Shown: positions 1 through 7,688 of the stretch, piece by piece
Layout: the number at the start of each line of letters is the position of its first letter
Position numbering within the stretch: the first letter of the stretch is position 1
NCBI GenBank assembly: GCA_017394835.1
Contig: JAFPXD010000062.1
Coordinates: 24,072 to 88,071, forward strand
Direction: 5' to 3'
Origin: Clostridia bacterium
GTDB taxonomy: Bacteria > Bacillota > Clostridia > Christensenellales > CAG-138
DNA length: 64,000 nt
Notes under the pieces: generated by a model
Database searches by the model: none
The model's input: the letters and a program-made list of their open reading frames with translations, nothing else
Told to the model about the DNA's origin: nothing
Translations under genes and position numbers: made by a program

Positions 1-59
1 TAAGCTTGTGAGCAGAGAAAGCTTTCTTGCATGGCTTGATTCTCTGGAAGGAGCGTATC

Positions 60-296
60 GTGACGCCTAGGATCGTATTATTTGTTTCTGATGTCGCCGA
101 CATCCTCAACATCTCGAAGCGCCTTGCTTATAATCTATTCAAGCAAGCGGACTTCCCCGGCATGAAGATCGGACAATTCTATTGCGTTCGAATGGATCGG
201 CTCTACAGTTGGCTGCTAATGAAAACCAAAAAGGAGGTAGAAGATGCGTCGAAGAAGAATAAGCCCTCAAAGGCTGCCCGTCGTACTGACGGTTGA
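60..296 (+). CDS. Excisionase-like HTH protein, copy 1 of 3
   Basis: A 78-residue protein with one helix-turn-helix of the excisionase/MerR-like type (VSDVADILNISKRLAYNLFK), then a short wing and a basic Lys-rich tail. I chose GTG at 60 because GGAAGGAG lies just upstream; a TTG at 27 is open but has no such site. It is followed by two related genes and an integrase, each overlapping the next, which indicates one transcript. Small proteins of this type usually act as recombination directionality factors or regulators of their element. The fold is fairly clear; the excisionase role is inferred from position. Confidence 0.75.
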   Translation: MTPRIVLFVSDVADILNISKRLAYNLFKQADFPGMKIGQFYCVRMDRLYSWLLMKTKKEVEDASKKNKPSKAARRTDG

Positions 297-459
297 AGAC
301 ATTATGGCGACATTGGGTGTAGGTGCAACCACAGCGAAAAACTTTTTCCATATCGAAGGGTTCCCGAAGTTGGACATAATGAAGCGAAATCTTGTGCTGA
401 AGGAGAGCTTCTTCAAATGGATGGAAGGGAGAGAGCAGAATGAAACAGGCAAGCGTTAA
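244..459 (+). CDS. Excisionase-like HTH protein, copy 2 of 3
   Basis: A 71-residue basic protein aligning with its two neighbours: a V-L-T-V-E-D-I-M start of the HTH, a G-F-P turn and a C-terminal F-x-x-W-M-E-G helix. It starts at ATG 244 after AAGGAGG and overlaps the end of copy 1 by 53 bases in another frame. The recognition helix (VGATTAKNFFH) differs from the other copies, so it may bind another site or have weakened. Likely a DNA-binding accessory factor of the downstream integrase. Confidence 0.7.
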   Translation: MRRRRISPQRLPVVLTVEDIMATLGVGATTAKNFFHIEGFPKLDIMKRNLVLKESFFKWMEGREQNETGKR

Positions 460-685
460 GCGATTAAGGCCTCCGCACGAGCCTAAGCAGTTCACGAGTT
501 TCGAAGAGATACCCGATTATCTTATGGTCAAGGACGTAGCGGATATTCTCAGGATCTCTGTTGCCTCAGCCTATCACTTGGTAAAGGCGGAAGGATTTCC
601 GGTACTATTGCTTAACGGGCAGATGCGCGTTGAGAAAGAAGCTTTCATTTCATGGATGCGCGGAAAGGAGCGAAATAATGGCTAA
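440..685 (+). CDS. Excisionase-like HTH protein, copy 3 of 3
   Basis: An 81-residue protein beginning at ATG 440, overlapping copy 2 by 20 bases. It carries a longer N-terminal arm (Lys/Arg/Pro-rich), then the shared HTH (VKDVADILRISVASAYHLVK), G-F-P turn and F-I-S-W-M-R-G ending. It overlaps the integrase start by 8 bases, so translation is probably coupled. Of the three copies it is closest to canonical helix_turn_helix_17/excisionase proteins and is the best candidate for the working directionality factor. Confidence 0.75.
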   Translation: MKQASVKRLRPPHEPKQFTSFEEIPDYLMVKDVADILRISVASAYHLVKAEGFPVLLLNGQMRVEKEAFISWMRGKERNNG

Positions 686-1832
686 GCACAAGAAAAGGGA
701 AGACGGTCTGTACCTCAGGCAGTTTTCAACAGGGAAGAAAGCCGATGGCTCATATATCAGAAAGTCGGTTTACGCGAAAACGCAGAAGGAGCTCGAGGAA
801 AAGTACTTCGAAGCCATTGAGGGCTATCATCTCGGGTTCAGTCACAATATCGGAAACACTACCTTTGCAAACCTTGCGGAGATCTGGCTCAACAATCAGG
901 GAGCCGGCATGAGCGAGAAGTGGAATTACCGTCAAAAGCAGGTTATCGACAATCATCTTCTGCCGGCGATAGGTGCAGTAAAGCTCAAGGATCTCAAGGC
1001 GCTTCATCTTCAGGCGATCATAAGCGAAAAGGCGAAGGCAGGACTTGCGACTTCTACGATGAAGCAGATTAAACAGACCGCAACGAGGATCGTAGAAATG
1101 GCTGTGAACTCCGATCTGCTGCCGAAGAACGTGTTCAGCTGCGTTAAAGTCCCGAAGCTTGAGCCGAAGGAACGTGAAGCACTGGATGAGGAGCAGATCA
1201 AGATGGTCAACGAAACTTGGGCGACTCACTTTATGGGCTATCCGACTCTGATAATGCTCTACTGCGGGCTTCGCAGAGGTGAGATGCTTGCATTGCAGTG
1301 GAGGGACGTCGATCTTGAGCGAGATGTGATCTGCGTCACAAAGGCTGTTGAGTTTCTCTCAAACCAGACTACGATCAAACCGCCGAAATCCCGTGCCGGC
1401 AAGCGTGAAGTGCCTATTCCTCTCTTTCTCCACAACGTGTTGGAGCAGGTCAAGGGGGATCCGAATGCCGTTGTTTGCCCAAACTCTTCAGGCGGTTACA
1501 TGACGGATTCAGCTTTCAGCAGCGCATGGCATTCCTACATGAATCATCTGAACCTTATATACGGCGGCAAGAATGCCTCTCGATCAAGGCCAAAGGTCGA
1601 GGTCATAAAACAGTTCACCCCGCATATGCTGCGGCATACATACGCGACCATGCTCTATGACGCAGGCGTTGATATAAAGTCTGCACAGAAGTTTCTCGGA
1701 CATGCCAACATTGAAATGACACTTTCGGTTTATACCCACCTTACAAAGTTCAAGATCGATGGGGCTATCGAGAGCCTAAATACCCATATTGCTGAAATGG
1801 GATACAGCGGTTCTGCCGATGATGACGATTGA
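678..1832 (+). CDS. Tyrosine recombinase / site-specific integrase
   Basis: A 384-residue phage/ICE-type integrase that cuts and rejoins att sites through a covalent 3'-phosphotyrosine. Visible order: an N-terminal arm-binding-like segment (about 1-55), a SAM-like core-binding domain (about 60-160) and the catalytic domain (about 165-370). Catalytic residues in this numbering: R199 (C-G-L-R-R-G-E), H316 and R319 (H-M-L-R-H-T), H342 (L-G-H-A) and Y352 (V-Y-T-H). ATG 678 is preceded by GGAAAGGAG; an upstream start at 630 would run inside copy 3. The protein looks intact. It sits between the HTH genes and the tRNA-derived site at 3701-3745, its probable substrate. Confidence 0.93.
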   Translation: MAKHKKREDGLYLRQFSTGKKADGSYIRKSVYAKTQKELEEKYFEAIEGYHLGFSHNIGNTTFANLAEIWLNNQGAGMSEKWNYRQKQVIDNHLLPAIGAVKLKDLKALHLQAIISEKAKAGLATSTMKQIKQTATRIVEMAVNSDLLPKNVFSCVKVPKLEPKEREALDEEQIKMVNETWATHFMGYPTLIMLYCGLRRGEMLALQWRDVDLERDVICVTKAVEFLSNQTTIKPPKSRAGKREVPIPLFLHNVLEQVKGDPNAVVCPNSSGGYMTDSAFSSAWHSYMNHLNLIYGGKNASRSRPKVEVIKQFTPHMLRHTYATMLYDAGVDIKSAQKFLGHANIEMTLSVYTHLTKFKIDGAIESLNTHIAEMGYSGSADDDD

Positions 1833-1846
1833 TCACTTGCAGATGA

Positions 1847-1884
1847 TAAAAGCCTTGGTGCATATGCATCGAGGCTTTTGTTAT
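1847..1884. terminator. Hairpin terminator between convergent genes
   Basis: An interrupted inverted repeat (AAAAGCC...GGCTTTT with an ATAT loop) lies between the integrase stop and the end of the opposing ATPase gene. A/T tracts on both sides would let it serve both directions. Confidence 0.6.
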
Positions 1885-1912
1885 CCATCAGGTATGTGAC
1901 GACACGGCGGTC

Positions 1913-3280
1913 TTATGTGCTTTTCTCTATGGCTTCCTCTTCTTCCGGATGGAACGAAGTCATAAACCGCTTCAGCAGGAAGGCGCAGAAATAGGGGAAC
2001 GAATACACCTTGTTCGCATGGCCGATATTGCCTTGAGAAAGCTTGATCCCATATAATACATCGGGATATTTTTCCGATGCGATCAGCGTCTGCATCGATT
2101 TTGCCTTCCCGCTTTTTGCTTTGACTTCAACAGGGATCAGCGAGACTGCGGAACGGATAAAGAAATCCTCTTCCAACGTGGCGTCGGTGCGCTTATAGTA
2201 AAACAGCTTATAACCCTGCTTTATGAGAGCCCCCCCGATCATGTTTTCGCAAAGAGCGCCCTTATATACTCCAAGGTTTTTATTGGCACGAAGATCGTCC
2301 TGAGCCTCATCGTCAAGCATGGAAACAAGCAATCCGGTGTCGGCGAAATAAAGCTTGAACACATCAGGATCAAAATTGCCTCCGAGGGGCAGCTCGGGGA
2401 AATCCATGCAGTAGCATATGTTTACCATGCCTGCGTCCGAAAGCCATTCAGCGCATCCTCGATAGTCACGGAACCTCGCTCCGGGAGCGACCTTCGATAT
2501 CTGGAACTTTTTATTCTCCCTTGCGAGCTGCGGAGCGATCCTGTTGAAAACGTTGATTATCCTTGCCTGATCCACGCCCTCAGCGTATTTGCGGATGTCC
2601 TCCTTGTAGTCGGCTATAAGCTGCCTTTGTACGTCCAGCGAGCCCTCAAAGGTGTTTCGTTTGATATACTCGACCACAACAGCCGGCATGCCCCCGAGGA
2701 TACTGAAATCAAAGAACAAGGAATTGAACAACCCCATTTCAAGCTCATTAAACGGGCGAAGCTCACGCATATGCGTCAACAGTTCCTGCACGGTATCGTC
2801 GCCGTACCCTTTGGCCCACAGAAATTCCTCGAAGTCCATCGAGAACATCTCGTAGTCTTTTTTGTATCCTACGCTGTTGCTTTCGATCTTCTTGTAGTTC
2901 ACTCCGAGCATAGACCCGCTGCATATTACATCGAACCGCTTGTCTGTGTGGAAGAATTTCAGGGACGCGGCTATCTCCGGAAACTCGGTGATCTCGTCAA
3001 AAAAGATCAGCGTCTTCCCGGGGATGAAGCGCTTTGATGGGTCTAATAGGGAGATGTTTTTGATAATGCTCGGCGCATCATATCCGTCGGCTATTATCCC
3101 TTTGTACTTTTCGTCCCGAACAAAATTGATCTCGATGATGCTCTGATAATTGGCCGCAGCAAAGTGAAGCACCGATTCGGTCTTGCCGACCTGCCTGCTG
3201 CCTTTGATGATAAGCGGCTTCCTTTCAGGATCCGCCTTCCATTCAGCCAGAAAAGCATCTATCTTTCTTTTCAAGTACAT
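1913..3280 (-). CDS. AAA-family ATPase with DUF4143 domain
   Basis: A 455-residue cytoplasmic P-loop ATPase. Walker A is G-S-R-Q-V-G-K-T near residues 27-34, Walker B is T-L-I-F-F-D-E-I near 90-97, and the C-terminal third contains the DUF4143 nuclease-like fold (P-V-E-V-K-A-K-S-G-K-A). The family is widespread in gut bacteria, often near mobile elements, with no settled role; a link to DNA transactions or defence is speculative. ATG at 3280 follows GGAGGTG on the minus strand. It lies between the integrase and the att site, so it is probably cargo. The length is normal and no defect is seen. Confidence 0.88.
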   Translation of the reverse strand: MYLKRKIDAFLAEWKADPERKPLIIKGSRQVGKTESVLHFAAANYQSIIEINFVRDEKYKGIIADGYDAPSIIKNISLLDPSKRFIPGKTLIFFDEITEFPEIAASLKFFHTDKRFDVICSGSMLGVNYKKIESNSVGYKKDYEMFSMDFEEFLWAKGYGDDTVQELLTHMRELRPFNELEMGLFNSLFFDFSILGGMPAVVVEYIKRNTFEGSLDVQRQLIADYKEDIRKYAEGVDQARIINVFNRIAPQLARENKKFQISKVAPGARFRDYRGCAEWLSDAGMVNICYCMDFPELPLGGNFDPDVFKLYFADTGLLVSMLDDEAQDDLRANKNLGVYKGALCENMIGGALIKQGYKLFYYKRTDATLEEDFFIRSAVSLIPVEVKAKSGKAKSMQTLIASEKYPDVLYGIKLSQGNIGHANKVYSFPYFCAFLLKRFMTSFHPEEEEAIEKST

Positions 3281-3700
3281 CAGAAAGCACCTCCAATCGC
3301 GCTGCCAATCCTATTATACACATTTTTGAAGCGAAAATCAACTGTTCTTCCACAAAAACGCAGCGAATATGTGGTGGTATTTCACAAAACAAGGTTCGTG
3401 ATGCTCGTTCGACTTTTGAAAATCCAAGCCTCTGCTACTGACGATCATCTGTTGATCCGATACGGAACTGCCTCGGCAGTGGCTTGAACATGGCAATTTT
3501 GACTCTATTCGAACCATGGACCTTCCGCTATGGAAACAAAATTTACTGCATATTTACTGCACAAAATTTTAGAACAAACGGATATGAATCTCGGATTTTC
3601 TGCTTCGATTAGAAAGGGGCCTTTAAAAAAGCCTTATAAATCAAGCATTTTTGAAACGAATCTCGTAAACTCATCCCGCATTATGTTCGATTTCTCCTGC
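3281..3700. other. Non-coding arm beside att site, with phased repeat
   Basis: No convincing gene in these 420 bases. It holds the promoter region of the ATPase gene on its left and, at 3542-3550 and 3553-3561, two copies of TTTACTGCA exactly 11 bases apart. A similar pair (TTTACTACA at 3928-3936 and 3939-3947, again 11 apart) lies on the other side of the att core. One-turn spacing is typical of arm-type integrase or excisionase sites; that role is inferred. Confidence 0.5.
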
Positions 3701-3745
3701 CTCCTAAGCGGAAGGTCTCGGGTTCGAATCCCGACAAGTGTGCCA
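3701..3745 (+). pseudogene. 3' fragment of tRNA-Arg(CCT): probable attachment site
   Basis: This is the 3' part of a tRNA: anticodon loop CTCCTAA (anticodon CCT), the 3' anticodon stem, a five-base variable region, a perfect T arm (TCGGG-TTCGAAT-CCCGA), acceptor strand CAAGTGT, discriminator G and encoded CCA. No 5' half with a pairing acceptor strand is visible upstream, so it is not a working gene here. Integrases commonly use the 3' half of a tRNA gene as att core; this copy would then be the right junction of the element. The intact tRNA should lie at the other end, outside the window. Confidence 0.65.
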
Positions 3746-3747
3746 CG

Positions 3748-3788
3748 AAAAAGCCTTGAAAACATTAAGTTTTCAAGGCTTTTTCTTT
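3748..3788 (+). terminator. Strong intrinsic terminator after tRNA fragment
   Basis: A perfect 15-base stem (AAAAGCCTTGAAAAC with GTTTTCAAGGCTTTT, five-base loop) followed by CTTTT, directly after the CCA. This is the usual terminator placement for a tRNA gene. Confidence 0.85.
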
Positions 3789-3809
3789 TGCTGTTTTTGA
3801 CCAGAAAAC

Positions 3810-3914
3810 GACCGCATTAGAACCAAATCTCCACTCTTTCACAACTCAAATCAACTCAAAAATGCTCTCTTAGGCGACCGCATTAGAACACCTTTTGACG
3901 ATTCTAATGCGGTC
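3810..3914. repeat. Three copies of 13-base GACCGCATTAGAA
   Basis: GACCGCATTAGAA occurs at 3810-3822 and 3876-3888 and inverted at 3902-3914. The last two form a hairpin-capable inverted repeat with a 13-base spacer. They lie just right of the tRNA fragment and may be recombinase binding sites or traces of nested insertions. No gene is seen between 3789 and about 4080. Confidence 0.6.
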
Positions 3915-4080
3915 AGGCAAAGGCCACTTTACTACAATTTTACTACAATCGCTTCATTTTGACCGTATTTGAAACCAGTATTATACGTTTTGGCTTTTCG
4001 GTCTGATTTTTTAGCTTCAAATCATCGATTTGGGGCTTTTTTGTCGTTCGAGAGCATTTCTTATGATAGTCCCTCCGGGG

Positions 4081-4298
4081 ATTCAAAAAAAAACGATACT
4101 CCGTCGAGAAGAAGCTCAAAAGAATGCAGGGACAGCTCGCCCCGCAGGGACGACCCCAAGGGCAGTAAGCCTTCTGTTGAAAAGAAGCTCGAAGAAAACA
4201 AGCGCAAGCTTGAACGCGAGAGCAAGAAGCAGAAGGACCGTACCCGCGATAAGAGCCGTTCTAAGCAGAAGTCCAAGCCCAAGACAAAGGAACGCTGA
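4081..4298 (+). pseudogene. Fragment of basic, coiled-coil mobile-element protein
   Basis: The open frame ends in a highly charged Lys/Arg/Glu-rich helix (K-K-L-E-E-N-K-R-K-L-E-R) and stops at 4298, overlapping the next ATG as ATGA. The frame can be followed back to about 3969, but that part is AT-rich, lacks a credible start and reads through att-flanking sequence. I read it as the C-terminal remnant of a larger gene. I do not recognise the family. Confidence 0.4.
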
Positions 4299-4498
4299 TG
4301 GACAAACCGACCGCCAAATCCCGGGAGTGGGTATTCTTCCGTGATGAAAGCGGAAGGATCGCCTTCAACCCGAAGTGCAGCGAATGCGCCAAAGATTGCA
4401 AACAGAGTTTCAGGGCAACGCTCGTGCGCTGCCCTGTGTTTGTAAAGAGCAAGGGTAAGGACGGCAGTTTTGATAATCCCTGTGACGAGAGACGTTGA
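4298..4498 (+). CDS. Small cysteine-motif protein, element-associated
   Basis: A 66-residue protein with a central C-S-E-C-A-K-D-C-K-Q segment and a later V-R-C-P-V-F, suggesting a small metal-binding fold. It overlaps the preceding frame by one base (ATGA), a coupling typical of conjugative-element operons. It resembles small unnamed proteins of Clostridial integrative elements from memory, but I cannot name a family. Its position right of the att core suggests a second, older element remnant. Confidence 0.55.
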   Translation: MDKPTAKSREWVFFRDESGRIAFNPKCSECAKDCKQSFRATLVRCPVFVKSKGKDGSFDNPCDERR

Positions 4499-4538
4499 TT
4501 ATCGCTTCATGTTGTGGTAGACTTATCTCGACAAATCG
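4495..4538 (+). promoter_or_regulatory. Promoter module A with CTCGACAAATCG box
   Basis: -35 TTGATT at 4495-4500, a 17-base spacer and -10 TAGACT at 4518-4523. Three bases later comes CTCGACAAATCG (4527-4538) in the expected start region. The same layout recurs at 10719 and 34608. It drives the methyltransferase gene. Confidence 0.65.
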
Positions 4539-4560
4539 AAGTTTGTGGAGGAGTACAGCC

Positions 4561-5346
4561 ATGGATATAACACAGACCTTTTATGATAATATGGCAGCTC
4601 AGTATGACAAACTGTTCCTTGATTGGCAATCGACAACACATGAGCAAGCTTTGATCCTGAGCAAACTCTTTTCAGACAGCGGTTTCGACAAAACAGCGAG
4701 GATCCTTGATTGCGCTTGCGGGATAGGAACACAGGCAATCGGTTTGGCTGCCATTGGTTATACTGTGACCGCATCGGATATCAGTGACGGAGAGCTAACA
4801 GAGGCTGCCGCCCGTGCCGAAAAAAACGGTGTGAATATACGTTTCATGCATGCTGATTTCTGTGCATTATCCGATACCTTTTCAGAAAAGTTTGACATAG
4901 TGATCGCAATGGACAACGCTCTGCCGCATATGCTTACACCCGATGCTTTGGAATTCGCTGTCAGAAGCATAATCGGTCAAATAAGATCCGGCGGTATCTT
5001 TGCGGCCAGCATCCGGGATTATGATAGTCTTTTGGCCACGAAGCCGCCGTACTCTCCGCCCTATATTCATAAGACCGATAAGGGACAGCGCGTTTCATTC
5101 CAAACGTGGGTGTGGAACGGAGACAACTATCGGCTGACGCAGTACATCATCGATGATGAAGCTGAGCTTGGGATCAGCAAATTTGAATGCGAATACAGGG
5201 CAACGCGCAGGGACGAGCTTACGCAGAAACTTCTTGATAACGGCTGCTGTGAAGTGGTTTGGAAATTCCCTGAGGAAACAGGCTTTTATCAGCCGATTCT
5301 CGTAGCGAGAAAACGAAAAATTCAAGTTTGTGAGGGAAACGGATGA
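4561..5346 (+). CDS. Class I SAM-dependent methyltransferase
   Basis: A 261-residue soluble methyltransferase. Motif I is I-L-D-C-A-C-G-I-G-T-Q near residues 45-55, the acidic ribose-binding D is in T-A-S-D-I-S, and a V-I-A-M-D-N-A-L-P-H block marks motif IV. The substrate cannot be read from the sequence; such proteins modify small molecules, and glycine/sarcosine methyltransferase-like relatives are one possibility. ATG 4561 follows GTGGAGGAG; earlier in-frame codons lie inside the promoter. It overlaps the next gene by four bases, so the two are co-translated. Confidence 0.88.
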   Translation: MDITQTFYDNMAAQYDKLFLDWQSTTHEQALILSKLFSDSGFDKTARILDCACGIGTQAIGLAAIGYTVTASDISDGELTEAAARAEKNGVNIRFMHADFCALSDTFSEKFDIVIAMDNALPHMLTPDALEFAVRSIIGQIRSGGIFAASIRDYDSLLATKPPYSPPYIHKTDKGQRVSFQTWVWNGDNYRLTQYIIDDEAELGISKFECEYRATRRDELTQKLLDNGCCEVVWKFPEETGFYQPILVARKRKIQVCEGNG

Positions 5347-5831
5347 TAACTCTGCGCAAAATGACAGAAGATGAGTTTCGTGCTTTCAAAAAGTTCAGTG
5401 TCGTCGATTACGCGTCGGATCTGATGAAAGGACGAGACATGAACCCGGAGCAGGCGCTGATGGAAGCGGAAGAGGAATTCGACGCGGATCTACCCGACGG
5501 GCTTGATACAGAATACAGCTTCATGATGAACATCGAAGACGAGAACGAGAATAGAGTTGGATGGATCTATTTCAAATACTATGCTCGTGAAGACGACGAT
5601 CAATGTTATGTGTTCCTCGAAGATCTGCTGATATTCGAATCGGAAAGAAGAAAAGGTTTTGCGTCTGCGGCAATCCATGAGATGAATATACTGGCGAAAC
5701 AGGACGGCTGTTCATCAAGTGTACTCTTTGTGTGGGATCATAATCCGGAAGGGATGAGCTTGTATGAAAAATGCGGGTATGCGCCTTATTACCGTGCGGA
5801 AGGCGGAACATACATGGTGAAGGAATTGTGA
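5343..5831 (+). CDS. GNAT-family N-acetyltransferase
   Basis: A 162-residue protein with the GNAT core in its second half: a beta-strand V-F-L-E-D-L-L-I-F, then E-R-R-K-G-F-A-S-A-A (acetyl-CoA loop) and L-Y-E-K-C-G-Y near the end. Acceptor unknown. The acidic N-terminal region is long and poorly conserved. It is translationally coupled to the methyltransferase, so both may act on the same or sequential metabolites; this is inference. Confidence 0.87.
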   Translation: MITLRKMTEDEFRAFKKFSVVDYASDLMKGRDMNPEQALMEAEEEFDADLPDGLDTEYSFMMNIEDENENRVGWIYFKYYAREDDDQCYVFLEDLLIFESERRKGFASAAIHEMNILAKQDGCSSSVLFVWDHNPEGMSLYEKCGYAPYYRAEGGTYMVKEL

Positions 5832-5911
5832 TCCGACACAAAGAGATCATCAAATCCCCGTTTGTCGGGATGGACGGAGAAACAAACATTTCTGGGTTTA
5901 TGGAGGTTAAA

Positions 5912-6418
5912 ATGGAACTGCATTTAGAAAAAATAACTTACCTCAACTGGCATGATGTTGAAGACCTGTGCGTGAACGAGGAGCAAAGAGATTATGTCGC
6001 GGACAACGTCTCGAGCCTTGCCCTTGCGGGCGTTATTCGCGAGGCGGGGTTCCACGTTTTCTCGTTCGGCGTATACTTGGGGGAAGAGCCGATCGGTTTT
6101 GCGATGATCGGCTACGATATCCCATTGGATACGGATGACGACGTCAACGAAAAATACTGGTTCACAAGAAGCAGCTATTTCATCTGGCGTTTTATGATCG
6201 ACAAGCGCTGGCAGGGCAAAGGCTACGGAAAGGAAGCGCTGAGGCTGCTTATCGATTTCATTCGTTCTGCACCGTGCAGAGAGGCAAAATACGCCTGGCT
6301 TTGCTATAATACGGCTAACACGGTCGCAAGGAACATGTATGCTTCGGCCGGATTCGAAGAAGTCCCCGAGGTATATGACGAAGAAGACGACGAAATGCCT
6401 GCCGTGCTAAAGCTGTAG
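5912..6418 (+). CDS. GNAT acetyltransferase, polyamine-type (Blt/PaiA-like)
   Basis: A 168-residue acetyltransferase resembling the spermine/spermidine acetyltransferases of Bacillota: N-terminal W-H-D-V-E-D-L and E-E-Q-R-D-Y-V-A-D-N-V-S-S-L, then W-R-F-M-I-D-K-R-W-Q-G-K-G-Y-G-K-E-A-L at the acetyl-CoA loop and A-R-N-M-Y-A-S-A-G-F-E-E near the end. The start at ATG 5912 has TGGAGG upstream. It begins 80 bases after the other GNAT and probably shares its transcript. Polyamine specificity is suggested by similarity, not shown. Confidence 0.85.
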   Translation: MELHLEKITYLNWHDVEDLCVNEEQRDYVADNVSSLALAGVIREAGFHVFSFGVYLGEEPIGFAMIGYDIPLDTDDDVNEKYWFTRSSYFIWRFMIDKRWQGKGYGKEALRLLIDFIRSAPCREAKYAWLCYNTANTVARNMYASAGFEEVPEVYDEEDDEMPAVLKL

Positions 6419-6526
6419 GAGTATCAGATAAATTCCCGTTTGCGGACGAAAGAATAGAAGACAAAATGATCGGCATTGGAGAGAAAACATATTTTTAAGA
6501 ACGGAATGAAACAATAATGCAAGACC

Positions 6527-6573
6527 TTGACAAGTGACCTTTCGTTCACTATAATTGGTGAACGAGAGGTCAC
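6527..6573 (+). promoter_or_regulatory. Consensus promoter overlapping a TetR-type operator
   Basis: -35 TTGACA (6527-6532), a 17-base spacer and -10 TATAAT (6550-6555). Two 16-base arms, GTGACCTTTCGTTCAC (6534-6549) and GTGAACGAGAGGTCAC (6558-6573), form an inverted repeat matching at 15 of 16 positions and centred on the -10. This is a textbook autoregulatory operator for the TetR-family gene 23 bases downstream. Confidence 0.85.
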
Positions 6574-6595
6574 TCTGTTATTTGCGGAGGTTATT

Positions 6596-7198
6596 ATGGC
6601 GAACGACACAAAAGAGAGAATACTGGAAGCTGCGCTTTTGATGTTTTCACAAAACGGCTATGCGGGGACAAACATTCGGGAACTCAGCGCGTCTCTCGGG
6701 CTTGTGAAGTCCGGGGTCTATAAGCATTTTGAGAGCAAGGAAGCGATCTGGAATGCGCTGCTGGATCAGATGATCGCCTATTACGCAGAGCATTTCGGTT
6801 CACCTGAGCACTTGCCGCCTGTACCGGATTCGCCGGAAGGGCTTGTCACGTTGACGATGCAGATGGTGAACTTCACCGTGCATGATGAGAAGATCGTCAT
6901 GACGCGCAAGGTGCTGACGCTTGAGCAGTTCCGCGACGACCGCGCCAGAGATCTTGCCACAAAGCATTTTCTCACCGGTCTTACGGAGATGTTCACGCAC
7001 ATCTTTTCAGGCATGATGGACAAGGGATCGCTCCGCCGTGACGATCCCGCCATGCTGGCCTTTGCCTATACTGCGCCGATCTCCGCTCTGATCCATTTAT
7101 GCGACCGTGAGCCGGAGAAGACGGATGAGGCCATGGCACAGGTCGAAGCGTTCAGCCGATACTATATCAAGACATACGGGGTGACAGACAATGCATAA
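6596..7198 (+). CDS. TetR/AcrR-family transcriptional regulator
   Basis: A 200-residue repressor. The N-terminal HTH (residues about 5-50) shows R-I-L-E-A-A-L-L-M-F-S-Q-N-G-Y and I-R-E-L-S-A-S-L-G, ending in Y-K-H-F; the rest is a helical ligand-binding domain. ATG 6596 follows GCGGAGG. A perfect-spacing promoter with a large inverted repeat stands directly upstream, so the protein probably represses its own operon, which includes the cysteine hydrolase and the nucleotidyltransferase-GNAT fusion. The inducer is unknown. Confidence 0.93.
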   Translation: MANDTKERILEAALLMFSQNGYAGTNIRELSASLGLVKSGVYKHFESKEAIWNALLDQMIAYYAEHFGSPEHLPPVPDSPEGLVTLTMQMVNFTVHDEKIVMTRKVLTLEQFRDDRARDLATKHFLTGLTEMFTHIFSGMMDKGSLRRDDPAMLAFAYTAPISALIHLCDREPEKTDEAMAQVEAFSRYYIKTYGVTDNA

Positions 7199-7688
7199 AA
7201 AGGCGCTTGTCGTGATCGACATTCAAAACGACATCACAAAACACTATCGGGATATCATTGACAAGCTCAACGCCGCCATTGACTGGGCAGCGGAACGGGA
7301 GATGGACGTCGTTTACATCAAGCACAACAACCTCTCCCCCGGCACCCGGACCTTCAAGCCTGACTCAAAAGGCGCGGAGCTTGTGCCGGAATTGAAGATC
7401 GTGTCGAATAAGGTCTTTGTCAAGACAAAGGCCAACGCGCTGACGAGCGAGGAGTTTTCCGCGTATATCCGGGAAAACGGGATCGATGAGTTTTTCATCT
7501 CCGGAGCGGACGCCACCGGCTGCGTGAAATCCACCTGCTTTAATATGACGAAAGCCGGGTACGCCGTCCACGTCATCTCCGATTGCGTTACCAGTTACGA
7601 TCCGAAGAAGCTGCCGGAAATGCTCAGCTATTATGCGGACAAAGGCTGTGAGGTCAGAACATTGGAGGAGTATCGAAACGATGTTTGA
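7191..7688 (+). CDS. Isochorismatase-like cysteine hydrolase
   Basis: A 165-residue cytoplasmic hydrolase of the isochorismatase superfamily (nicotinamidase, N-carbamoylsarcosine amidase and relatives). The triad is visible as D10 (V-V-I-D-I-Q-N-D), K78 (V-F-V-K-T-K) and C111 (G-A-D-A-T-G-C-V-K). The substrate is not evident. Its ATG overlaps the TetR stop by eight bases, and its own end overlaps the next gene by eight bases, giving a tight three-gene operon under the TetR operator. Confidence 0.92.
   Translation: MHKKALVVIDIQNDITKHYRDIIDKLNAAIDWAAEREMDVVYIKHNNLSPGTRTFKPDSKGAELVPELKIVSNKVFVKTKANALTSEEFSAYIRENGIDEFFISGADATGCVKSTCFNMTKAGYAVHVISDCVTSYDPKKLPEMLSYYADKGCEVRTLEEYRNDV

Noticed and set aside
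3691..3745. A complete tRNA-Arg gene
   Set aside because: Only the part from the anticodon loop to CCA is present; no D arm or 5' acceptor strand pairing with CAAGTGT is found upstream.
4261..4498. A toxin-antitoxin pair made by the charged frame and the small cysteine protein
   Set aside because: The first frame is a truncated fragment with no start, and neither product resembles a known toxin or antitoxin fold.
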